Positions 36,524 to 43,503 of a stretch of DNA of 58,505 nt are shown here, in pieces (within the stretch, counting starts at the first letter, position 1; every line of letters begins with the position of its first letter). The position numbers and the translations under genes were made by a program. The stretch lies in assembly GCA_023301025.1 (NCBI GenBank), contig JALZUR010000036.1, positions 1 to 58,505 on the forward strand, written 5' to 3'. The stretch comes from Bdellovibrionales bacterium (GTDB lineage Bacteria; Bdellovibrionota; Bdellovibrionia; Bdellovibrionales; UBA1609). Under the pieces are notes generated by a model. It was not told where the DNA came from, did not search any database, and saw only the letters and a program-made list of their open reading frames with translations.

Positions 36524-36553
36524 GACTTAGCCTTTCTTACGTAAAACTGTCAA
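36524..36553 (-). promoter_or_regulatory. Promoter of the pcrA/uvrD-like helicase gene
   Basis: On the minus strand a perfect TTGACA (36553-36548), an 18-base spacer and a weak TAAGTC (36529-36524). With a 7-base discriminator, +1 falls on the helicase ATG at 36516. The only SD-like AAAGG is 13 bases upstream. Confidence 0.4.
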
Positions 36554-36671
36554 ATTTTAGATAGCCGAGTGATGTTAAAGTGACTGGATCAATAGCTAAA
36601 TTGTAAGAATAAGTTCATTATCATCAACTTAAGTCAAAGTCTTTTCAACACCTAAGGCCTATGTTTCAAAT

Positions 36672-36687
36672 TGGCACAAGACTTGCC
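36672..36687 (+). promoter_or_regulatory. Sigma-54 promoter of the fliL-like/fliA operon
   Basis: TGGCAC-N5-TTGCC matches the -24/-12 consensus TGGCAC-N5-TTGCW in all but the last base, with exact spacing. The predicted +1, about 12 bases past the GC, is 36698, next to the ATG at 36699. Sigma-54 control is common for middle-class flagellar genes. Confidence 0.75.
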
Positions 36688-36698
36688 TTTATAATTAA

Positions 36699-37115
36699 AT
36701 GAGAAGTCTTATTTATTTAACTTTTGTAAGCTTATTTTTTGTATCTTGTGATTTACAAAAGAATTCTAATACAGCTCATGAAAATGTTAGTAATAATGTT
36801 TCACAATCGTATGAAAAATTTGTCGACGAAAGTCTTACACTTACACTTCCTCACGAAGGCTTAGATATTCCTCCAGCAATTGTAACTCTAGATATTTCTT
36901 ATGTTGGTAAAGAAGGAGTAGAGAACGTTTTCAAAGAAAATGAAAATCTTATCCTAAACCTTATTAGAACTAAGATTGTTAATTTTTCTTTAAAAGATCT
37001 TAAGCGAGGTGATGGCTTAAGTAGATTAGAGATAGAAATTTTGGATTCAGTAAATGGTTTTGTTGCAAATGATATGTTTGTAAAAGTTCAAGTTTCAAGC
37101 GTTAAGGAAATATAA
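36699..37115 (+). CDS. FliL-like lipoprotein
   Basis: 138-aa protein. A lipoprotein signal (MRSLIYLTFVSLFFVSC, Cys17) replaces the usual single membrane helix of FliL. The domain (about 38-138) follows the FliL pattern: a strand LTLPHEG, a long helix with ENLILNLIRTKIVNFSLKDL, then IEILDSVNGFV and a final strand VKVQVSS. FliL surrounds the stator and supports flagellar torque. It heads the operon ending in fliA, directly behind a sigma-54 promoter with no ribosome site. FliL identity is inferred from pattern and context. Confidence 0.6.
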   Translation: MRSLIYLTFVSLFFVSCDLQKNSNTAHENVSNNVSQSYEKFVDESLTLTLPHEGLDIPPAIVTLDISYVGKEGVENVFKENENLILNLIRTKIVNFSLKDLKRGDGLSRLEIEILDSVNGFVANDMFVKVQVSSVKEI

Positions 37116-37118
37116 AAA

Positions 37119-37430
37119 ATGCAAGAGCTAAGTTATATTATTCCTGGTGCAGCTTTATGTGTTTTGTCTTTAGTTTTAATTGCGACAGTTATTTTAAGAA
37201 AAAAATCAAAGTTAAGTTTAGTAAGTGAGGTCAAAGTGAATGATAAATCATTTTATGCTGTTAGATTAGAAGGTGAAGACTTTTTGTTTTTAAAAGATGA
37301 AACTTCAGTTAAATTTATAGATAGTTTAGATGAAGTAGAAGATTTTGCAGTTTTAAACCTATACGATATGCAAAACCCTAAAATCAGTGATGAAACATTA
37401 GAAATTCCAGATCATGAAAAAGCCTCTTGA
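37119..37430 (+). CDS. Small single-pass membrane protein in flagellar operon (FliO-like)
   Basis: 103-aa protein with one membrane helix (about residues 6-26, IIPGAALCVLSLVLIATVIL) and a basic stop-transfer followed by a soluble beta-rich part. Size and topology resemble FliO of the flagellar export apparatus, but no diagnostic motif is seen, so FliO is only a suggestion. It starts 3 bases after the FliL-like gene. Confidence 0.5.
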   Translation: MQELSYIIPGAALCVLSLVLIATVILRKKSKLSLVSEVKVNDKSFYAVRLEGEDFLFLKDETSVKFIDSLDEVEDFAVLNLYDMQNPKISDETLEIPDHEKAS

Positions 37431-37432
37431 AT

Positions 37433-38134
37433 ATGAAAAATTGGGTTGAGGCAGTACACTTTTTAAGAGCAGAAGGTTTTAAGGATATTTCAATTAACGA
37501 AGTCTTAGACGAAATTCGTGGTATAGGCATGCATCATACACACAGTGTGAGTGCTGCTGTGTTTGAATACATTCAAAAAGTAGTTATTTCTGTTGATAAG
37601 AACATTGATACGCCTCTTAATCTTTATGTTAGACCTTCTGAGAACTCATTAAAATCTGTTAAAAAGATTATTTTTTCACTTTTAGAAGAAAAAAAAATTA
37701 TTAATATAGACAATTCAAATTTTGAAAAAATATACACTGATAACCCTGGTAAACTTAAATCTGTACTTGGTGAAGACTTTATAAAAGCATTTCACTTAGA
37801 TATTTCAAAAGATTTTAAAGGGTCAAATTGTAGAATTTCTTTTGGTTATAAAGTTTTTGAAGATGGAAGAAGTTACTTACTTGCACATGAACATGAAATT
37901 TTAACAGATAAAGAAGTTTCGTTTTATAAAAAGCTTTCTTGTAATTTAATGATTGTTGCAAGTTTAGAGTCTTCGATTGGCTCTAGAGTAAAGCTATCCA
38001 TTGAAAGCAAGCTTCCGCTTTTATGTGAAATTTTTGAAGAGACAAATTTTTTAGATAAGTTTTATTACTCTGATCAACTTTTAATTGAGTTAAAAGAAAA
38101 ATCTGGAGCTTTAAACTACAGAGAGGCTATTTAA
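37433..38134 (+). CDS. Unknown protein in flagellar operon
   Basis: 233-aa soluble protein, not recognised. The ATG at 37433 is preferred over the TTG at 37427, which overlaps the previous stop. The N-terminal 60 residues look helical, with a His-rich turn GMHHTHS. The middle is mixed; the end is amphipathic. No signal peptide or membrane helix, so it is probably cytoplasmic. Position between a FliL-like gene and fliA suggests a flagellar assembly or regulatory role, which is inference only. Confidence 0.55.
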   Translation: MKNWVEAVHFLRAEGFKDISINEVLDEIRGIGMHHTHSVSAAVFEYIQKVVISVDKNIDTPLNLYVRPSENSLKSVKKIIFSLLEEKKIINIDNSNFEKIYTDNPGKLKSVLGEDFIKAFHLDISKDFKGSNCRISFGYKVFEDGRSYLLAHEHEILTDKEVSFYKKLSCNLMIVASLESSIGSRVKLSIESKLPLLCEIFEETNFLDKFYYSDQLLIELKEKSGALNYREAI

Positions 38135-38137
38135 TTG

Positions 38138-38248
38138 ATGAAACTATTTTGCAACATTCGTAAAGGATTTGGACAAATCAGTGTTATCGATGAAAAGTCA
38201 GTAAAATCAGTAGCATATAGAGTTTTACTAAAAAAAATAGAAAAATAA
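38138..38248 (+). CDS. Possible 36-aa small protein
   Basis: Short frame starting at an ATG 3 bases after the preceding stop: M-K-L-F-C-N-I-R-K-G-F then a basic helix ending LLKKIEK. Strongly basic. No clear ribosome site, but the tight spacing would allow translational coupling. It fills the space between the unknown flagellar-operon gene and the fliA promoter. Could be chance. Confidence 0.38.
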   Translation: MKLFCNIRKGFGQISVIDEKSVKSVAYRVLLKKIEK

Positions 38249-38278
38249 AAAGCTAAAAATTTTTAAAACGGCTTAAAT

Positions 38279-38287
38279 TGATATAAT
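38279..38287 (+). promoter_or_regulatory. Extended -10 promoter in front of fliA
   Basis: TGATATAAT (TGN plus a perfect TATAAT) lies 27 bases before the fliA ATG. No good -35 is visible, as usual for extended -10 promoters. It would give fliA its own expression besides sigma-54 read-through. Confidence 0.5.
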
Positions 38288-38314
38288 TTAATAGATGGGC
38301 AAGAGGGGTTTATT

Positions 38315-39115
38315 ATGGGGGAGAAGAAAGTGGCTAAGATATCACTTATTAAAAAGTTAAAAACTGAGAATAATGGTAAGCTTACCTTAGAACAAAAAAA
38401 TGTAATCATTGCTGAGTACGCTCCATTAATAAAATTTATTGCACAAAGAATTTCAATGCGTCTTCCTGCTAATATTGAGCTGGATGATCTTATCTCTTGC
38501 GGCGTTATTGGTTTAATGGATGCTATTGATAAATATGATGAAACTCGTGACAACAAATTTAAGACTTACGCTGAATTTAGAATTAGAGGTGCAATTTTAG
38601 ATGAACTAAGAGCACAAGATTGGGTGCCTAGATCTGTTAGAGATAAAGCGAAACTTTTAACTAGAGCTGGTGCAAAACTTGAAGCAGAGCTTGGTAGAAT
38701 TCCTGAAGACCATGAACTTGCTGATTATATGAAAATTAGTATGGATGAGTATTACAGTTTAGTTAATCAAGCAAAACCAGTGAGTGTTTTATCAATTGAT
38801 GAGCAGGCCACTTACAGTGCCGGAGATAAAAAATCTCTTATGAATTTGGTTGATGGTGTAAAGTCGCAAAACCCTTTTATGCATGTGAATGATAAAAAGG
38901 TTAAGAAAAAGATTTCAAAATGTATTGAAGCTCTTCCAGAAAGACAGAGGCTTGTCTTATCTCTATACTATTACGAAGAGCTAAATCTAAAAGATATTGG
39001 TGAAGTTTTAAAAGTTACAGAAAGCAGAGTGTCTCAACTTCATGCTCAAGCTGTTACAAGGTTAAAAGATCGGCTTACGCAGGTCTTTGATGAGCCTGAG
39101 CGAATAGCTAGTTAA
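38315..39115 (+). CDS. fliA: Flagellar sigma factor sigma-28
   Basis: RNA polymerase sigma factor for late flagellar and motility genes. Region 2 (LDDLISCGVIGLMDAIDKYD), the FliA-typical IRGAILDELRAQDWVPRSVRDKAK, region 3, and region 4 with helix-turn-helix NLKDIGEVLKVTESRVSQLHAQA are all clear. Length is 266 aa. Ribosome site AGAGGGG. A sigma-28-like promoter is found elsewhere in this window (48531). Confidence 0.93.
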   Translation: MGEKKVAKISLIKKLKTENNGKLTLEQKNVIIAEYAPLIKFIAQRISMRLPANIELDDLISCGVIGLMDAIDKYDETRDNKFKTYAEFRIRGAILDELRAQDWVPRSVRDKAKLLTRAGAKLEAELGRIPEDHELADYMKISMDEYYSLVNQAKPVSVLSIDEQATYSAGDKKSLMNLVDGVKSQNPFMHVNDKKVKKKISKCIEALPERQRLVLSLYYYEELNLKDIGEVLKVTESRVSQLHAQAVTRLKDRLTQVFDEPERIAS

Positions 39116-39171
39116 AAGTGCATCAAATCTATATCAAGGCTGTTAAGGCCATTTAAACCTGATCAAAAGCG

Positions 39172-39202
39172 CTATTTTAATGCATTTTTTAAATTAAAAT
39201 AG
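39172..39202 (+). terminator. AT-rich hairpin after fliA
   Basis: Perfect 10-bp inverted repeat CTATTTTAAT / ATTAAAATAG with an 11-base loop, 57 bases past the fliA stop. Stem is long but A/T-only inside, and no T-run follows, so terminator strength is uncertain. Confidence 0.4.
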
Positions 39203-39300
39203 TAAGCTTTATAATCTCAATCTTTTAAGCTGTCCTCAAAATCTTAATATGATAGCCCTGATACTTTGTACGATAGTTATTTAGTATGGGATGTGGTGCT

Positions 39301-42159
39301 ATGCGGTTAAGATTTAAATTTATTTTTATTGGTGTATCGATTCTTTTTTTGACGTCTTGTAAATATGATTTTAGCCAAAGAGCTGAAGATATTTTTGCAT
39401 CAAAAAAATGGCCTCAAGCCATCGAAAAATTGGCAAATCCTAAGCCTGACAAACTTCAAACCGAAAGAATACTTAAGCAAAATAAAAAAGGAATGCTACC
39501 AGTAGCTGTTATTGATAATGGCACAGACCCATACCACCCAATGCTTTTTGATCAGATAGACTGGCAGACTGATAACGGTGAAGTTACAGGTTTTGGCTTT
39601 GATATTTTAGGCAATGATTCATGGGCGTTTCCGAGTATGATAAATCCAAGTCTTTTTGCCTTTGGTGCAGAAGGCTTAGACAAGGACGGCCGAATAGTTG
39701 GAGAGCTAAATGACCCTCTAGCTTTTATGAGTCAGATCAATGAACGTTTTATTGAACTTTTAGTTAGCGCCATTAATAAAACACCCTCTTTAAAAGAAAG
39801 TGTCTTTACTAAACTGAATCGTGCAAACTTTAGTATTTTTGGTGCTTACTTAGTAGTTCTGGAATTAGAAGAATCACCCTTTAATTTAAAAGAATACGAA
39901 AAATACTTTAAACGTGGAAACATCTTAAAACCTGCAGATCTTAAAAAAGAGTTCTTCGAAGAGAGGCCTCCTAGTGAAACTTTAGGATTGCAGGGTTTAT
40001 ACAACTACTTTGACATCGAAGGCCCTTGGAATGCTATGGATGAAAAAGGTCATCCTTCGGTATCGTTTATAAGTTACTACTCAGCTTTTGAAATGCCAGA
40101 AGAGATGTATGCAAGCTTTGGTGCACCTGACTTTCTTAACATTTTAGAACAGGTATTTTCTGAAGTGGATCAAGAGTTTTCTTTTGTTAAAGCCTTTGAC
40201 ACCTACATGAATTTTATAGATTTGAACAGTTCGGGAAGAGGAGTACTAAGAATTTTTGATCGAAAGGTTTCAAGTTTAGAGACGCTTCAAACCTCTTGGT
40301 ATAAGTACTATACAAATTTTACTTCAATGGATCCTTTTAGAGAGTTGATGAATTTAGCAGCTATTCAACTTGATCCATTAACTTGGGATCAGCTTATAAA
40401 AGGTGAAGTGTCATTCGACGAACTTAAAAGTATCGAAGTATTGCTTTTAGAAGAGTTCGACAAGGCTTACGCCTTTAACACCTTTGCATTAGAAAGACCT
40501 GAATTTAGTTTTAGTACAAAGGCTTTAGTTAGAAAAAACTTAAAAGATTTTGAGGTCTATAAAAACCAGGCACTTTCTTATATAAGGCAAAGAGATTTTG
40601 GTGAGTTGAGAAGAATTTTAGATGTTGATTTTGAATTTAAATCTTTAAAAGTTGGTGAGGCGTATTCTAAAATTGGTGCTACACTTACTCACCCTTTTAT
40701 TGATGGGTCGGATCTTCCGGGTGATGATATTGACTACAGTCGTAGTTTAACTAAAAAAGTTCAGGGTGATTTTGACAGTCATGGCACTCACACAGCATCT
40801 ACAATTGCTTACTACAACGATAAAATTTTAATCACTCCAATTCGTGTGGTGACTGTGGGGCAAAAAAGAACATCAGCCTATCTAGAAACAGCTAGGTCAA
40901 GATTTCAAGTCTACTTTAAAAAATGGTTAGAAAATGAAGCTGTCCTGCAGGGAGTTTTTGATCTTTTAAAGCCTTTTTTTAAAGATCAAACAGAGACTTT
41001 AGCTACAGATGTTAGGTCTATGAGTTCCAAAGAAAAAAACGCCGTAAAGCAAGAAATTGAAGATATTGCATTTGTGGACTTAAAAAAATCAAGTGGAGGT
41101 ATTTTTTTAAGTTTAGAGTTTTTTGAACAGATTTTAGAATCAATTGAAGTGGTTGGTGAAAAAAAGATACCCTTAGCTAACATCTCACTTGGTGAAGATT
41201 TTGATCAACCTCCAGCTATTCCTAACATGGAAGACACTGAAGCTCTTAAGAAAAATGCTTTTGAGTTTTTAAAATATGAGATGTTTAAATCTCTTATTGC
41301 TGAAAGAGTTACGGAAAAAGCTCCTGGAACTTTATTTTTTGTTGCAGCTGGAAACGAGGGGCAATGGATAGATGCACGGTCTAAGTCTTTTTTACCAGCA
41401 GTCATCTTCTCCCCTTATTTCAAAACTTATGAAGATCGTGGCTACCCAAAAGTAGCCAACAATCATGTTGATAGTATTCTTGTTGTGGGAAGCTTGCAAA
41501 AAGATACAGAAAATCTTTCATCTTTTACAAATGTAATTGTAAGAAAGGGTCTAAACTTTGTCTTTGCTGTTGGTGAAGATGTTGAAGCTGGTGTTCAGTC
41601 TCTAGACCAAGAGGGTGCTCTTTTAGAGTTTGATAAAACCTATAAATCTAGAGTAAGACCTTTTTCTGTTCCTGGTGAAGTTGAAAGTGAAGATTTTTTA
41701 AGAGCTTTAGGTCAAGGTGATGTGATAGACAGTTTACCAGCAGATAAAAAACGACCTGCATTAGAAACACTTAGAAATGACTTTGAGACTAATCTTACAG
41801 CCATTGCACTTTATCCAATGTCTGCTTTAAGAACTGAGTACTGTGCGAGAAGCACTAACTGCACTATGCCTATGAATGGAACTTCTATGGCTACCCCAAA
41901 TGCTCTTGGAGAGTTTTCGGATTATCTAATTTCAGAATTAAAGTCTGAAGCAATGGAGTGGAATAAGGATCTTTATAATAAAGAGGGTTATAAGCCTTTA
42001 GATCTATCTGTAAAATTATTAGATATAACTGTTCCATTAGATGAAGGTTTGAATTTAAAAGGCGAAAGGCTTATTAGTAATAAAACACTTACGGTTAAAC
42101 CTGAAAGAGAAGCTTTAATCCCTGCGAGTAAGGTGACTTGTAATGAACTTCTACATTAG
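39301..42159 (+). CDS. Giant subtilisin-like lipoprotein protease (S8) with large insertions
   Basis: 952-aa protease starting at the ATG at 39301 (an in-frame ATG at 39286 is possible). A lipoprotein signal ends FLTSC (Cys20). The triad is complete: Asp72 in AVIDNGTDP, His494 in HGTHTAS, Ser862 in NGTSMATP, plus the oxyanion Asn in FVAAGNEG (near 683). About 420 residues separate Asp from His, against roughly 30-60 in ordinary subtilases, and over 360 separate His from Ser. The inserts look helical and acidic. Likely surface- or periplasm-anchored; target unknown. Confidence 0.88.
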   Translation: MRLRFKFIFIGVSILFLTSCKYDFSQRAEDIFASKKWPQAIEKLANPKPDKLQTERILKQNKKGMLPVAVIDNGTDPYHPMLFDQIDWQTDNGEVTGFGFDILGNDSWAFPSMINPSLFAFGAEGLDKDGRIVGELNDPLAFMSQINERFIELLVSAINKTPSLKESVFTKLNRANFSIFGAYLVVLELEESPFNLKEYEKYFKRGNILKPADLKKEFFEERPPSETLGLQGLYNYFDIEGPWNAMDEKGHPSVSFISYYSAFEMPEEMYASFGAPDFLNILEQVFSEVDQEFSFVKAFDTYMNFIDLNSSGRGVLRIFDRKVSSLETLQTSWYKYYTNFTSMDPFRELMNLAAIQLDPLTWDQLIKGEVSFDELKSIEVLLLEEFDKAYAFNTFALERPEFSFSTKALVRKNLKDFEVYKNQALSYIRQRDFGELRRILDVDFEFKSLKVGEAYSKIGATLTHPFIDGSDLPGDDIDYSRSLTKKVQGDFDSHGTHTASTIAYYNDKILITPIRVVTVGQKRTSAYLETARSRFQVYFKKWLENEAVLQGVFDLLKPFFKDQTETLATDVRSMSSKEKNAVKQEIEDIAFVDLKKSSGGIFLSLEFFEQILESIEVVGEKKIPLANISLGEDFDQPPAIPNMEDTEALKKNAFEFLKYEMFKSLIAERVTEKAPGTLFFVAAGNEGQWIDARSKSFLPAVIFSPYFKTYEDRGYPKVANNHVDSILVVGSLQKDTENLSSFTNVIVRKGLNFVFAVGEDVEAGVQSLDQEGALLEFDKTYKSRVRPFSVPGEVESEDFLRALGQGDVIDSLPADKKRPALETLRNDFETNLTAIALYPMSALRTEYCARSTNCTMPMNGTSMATPNALGEFSDYLISELKSEAMEWNKDLYNKEGYKPLDLSVKLLDITVPLDEGLNLKGERLISNKTLTVKPEREALIPASKVTCNELLH

Positions 42160-42170
42160 GCTATCGATTT

Positions 42171-42204
42171 AAAAATTCTACCTAAAAACTTTTTAGTAGA
42201 TTTT
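42171..42204. terminator. Bulged hairpin between convergent subtilase and rpoH
   Basis: AAAATTCTACCTAAAAA pairs with CTTTTTAGTAGATTTT with one or two bulges, in the 43-base convergent gap. A- and T-runs on both sides suit a bidirectional terminator. Confidence 0.4.
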
Positions 42205-43120
42205 AATCTAAGAAAGAAGCTTTGATTTTTTTTATAAGTCTAGCTTCAGTTTGCCTAGCTGCTTCTCTAGAAACTCCCCACTCTTTTCCAAAATCACTAA
42301 GTTTTTTTGGGCTGTCTGATAAAAGTCTTTCTTTTAAAATAAGCTTTTCTCTATCATTCAATTGATTTTTTATTTTTTCTAAGGTTTCAGAAAGTCTTCC
42401 GATATTTTCTTTTAATTCTATATTATCATCTAAAACTTCGTGGTAAGAGTCTTTTTGAAGATCGATAAGTCGTAAGCTTTCACTTTCATTAAGGGGTTGA
42501 TCTAGGCTTATATCTTTTCCACCTAAGCGTGTTTCCATTAACTCTACATCTTTTTCACTCACCCCTAAGCGAGTGCTTAAAAGTTTTACCGAAGGCTCTT
42601 CACCTTCTATTAAGAGCTTATTTTTTTCTTTTTGTAGATTGTAGTAAAGTTTTCTTTGAGCATTGGTTGTGCCAATTTTTACCATTGAGTGCTGTTTCAT
42701 TAAGTAGTCTTGAATGTATCCCCTAATCCACCAAACAGCATAAGTGATAAGCTTTACGTCTTTGTAGGGATTAAACTGTTTAACGGCTGTCATTAAACCC
42801 ATATTTCCTTCTTGGATGAGGTCGATGACTTTTGATCCAAACTTAGAGTACTCAGTTGCAATTTTAACAACAAATCTTAAATTTGAAGTTACGAGTCTTT
42901 GAGCAGACTCAGGGTTTTTGGTTTCATAGTAGTCTTTTGCAAGTATTTGTTCATCTTCTCTTGAGAGCAGTGGGTACTTTTTGATTTCATCAAGATAAGA
43001 CTGGAGCGGGTCTGTTTTTGCAAGTGGTCCACTTTTTATTCTATCTTTGATTTTTGAAGGGTTGGAATTACCAAGTGCAGGACTGCTTTTGGGTTTTTTT
43101 GTATTTTTAGAAGATGTCAT
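42203..43120 (-). CDS. rpoH: RpoH-type (sigma-32-like) sigma factor
   Basis: Group of sigma factors controlling heat-shock genes. After about 35 Lys/Ser-rich residues come region 1.2 (DPLQSYLDEIKKYPLLS), region 2 (LRFVVKIATEY, DLIQEGNMGLM, ITYAVWWIRGYIQDYLM) and the RpoH-box-like NAQRKLYYNLQKEK. Region 4 ends with a helix-turn-helix (KLSDFGKEWGVSREAARQTEARLIKKI). Length is 305 aa. No ribosome site; a -10 element abuts the start. Confidence 0.88.
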   Translation of the reverse strand: MTSSKNTKKPKSSPALGNSNPSKIKDRIKSGPLAKTDPLQSYLDEIKKYPLLSREDEQILAKDYYETKNPESAQRLVTSNLRFVVKIATEYSKFGSKVIDLIQEGNMGLMTAVKQFNPYKDVKLITYAVWWIRGYIQDYLMKQHSMVKIGTTNAQRKLYYNLQKEKNKLLIEGEEPSVKLLSTRLGVSEKDVELMETRLGGKDISLDQPLNESESLRLIDLQKDSYHEVLDDNIELKENIGRLSETLEKIKNQLNDREKLILKERLLSDSPKKLSDFGKEWGVSREAARQTEARLIKKIKASFLD

Positions 43121-43127
43121 GACGATT

Positions 43128-43133
43128 ATTAAA
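43128..43133 (-). promoter_or_regulatory. -10 element abutting rpoH start
   Basis: On the minus strand TTTAAT (5 of 6 to TATAAT) is followed by 7 bases and then the rpoH ATG, so +1 would be the start codon. The -35 is poor. Confidence 0.35.
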
Positions 43134-43151
43134 GCTATTCGTAAAAAGTCT

Positions 43152-43463
43152 TCAGCTTAAGCCCTCTAGCTTATCTTGTAATCTTTTCTCAACAACGCCT
43201 TTAAAAGGGCTAAGCATAAGAGGTAGAGACAGAACAATATTGATGGTTGATAGACCGTCAGCGTCTTCTTTAATTTCAAAATCTCCACTTATTCTTGAAC
43301 CCATAACTTGGCCTTTTATGCCTTCTTTAGTTTCTTTGGAGTTCAGGCTAAGCTTTGGTTCAAGAGCTTTAACTTCTCGGTCATTTTCTAAAACACTTTG
43401 AACCGTTTCAAAAAGTTTTTTGGCTTGCATATTAAGAGTTTTTTCTATTTTAACTTTTGGCAT
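43152..43463 (-). CDS. Small SRPBCC/PHA_gran_rgn-like protein
   Basis: 103-aa soluble protein. A helix (LNMQAKKLFETVQSVLENDREV) is followed by beta strands (GIKGQVMGSRISGDFEI, LSTINIVLSLPLML) and a C-terminal helix ending VEKRLQDKLEG. This resembles small polyhydroxyalkanoate-system (PHA_gran_rgn) or START-like proteins. Function here is unknown. It lies 31 bases upstream of rpoH on the same strand and is divergent from aspS. Confidence 0.5.
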   Translation of the reverse strand: MPKVKIEKTLNMQAKKLFETVQSVLENDREVKALEPKLSLNSKETKEGIKGQVMGSRISGDFEIKEDADGLSTINIVLSLPLMLSPFKGVVEKRLQDKLEGLS

Positions 43464-43503
43464 CTTAGGGTAATACTACACGTAAAGATCAAAGGAGCCA
43501 ACT

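Noticed and set aside
36541-36580. Second sigma-28-like site near GCCGAG at about 36563
   Set aside because: The spacing from the nearest TAAA is wrong and the -10 half is incomplete; the sigma-54 site explains the operon better.
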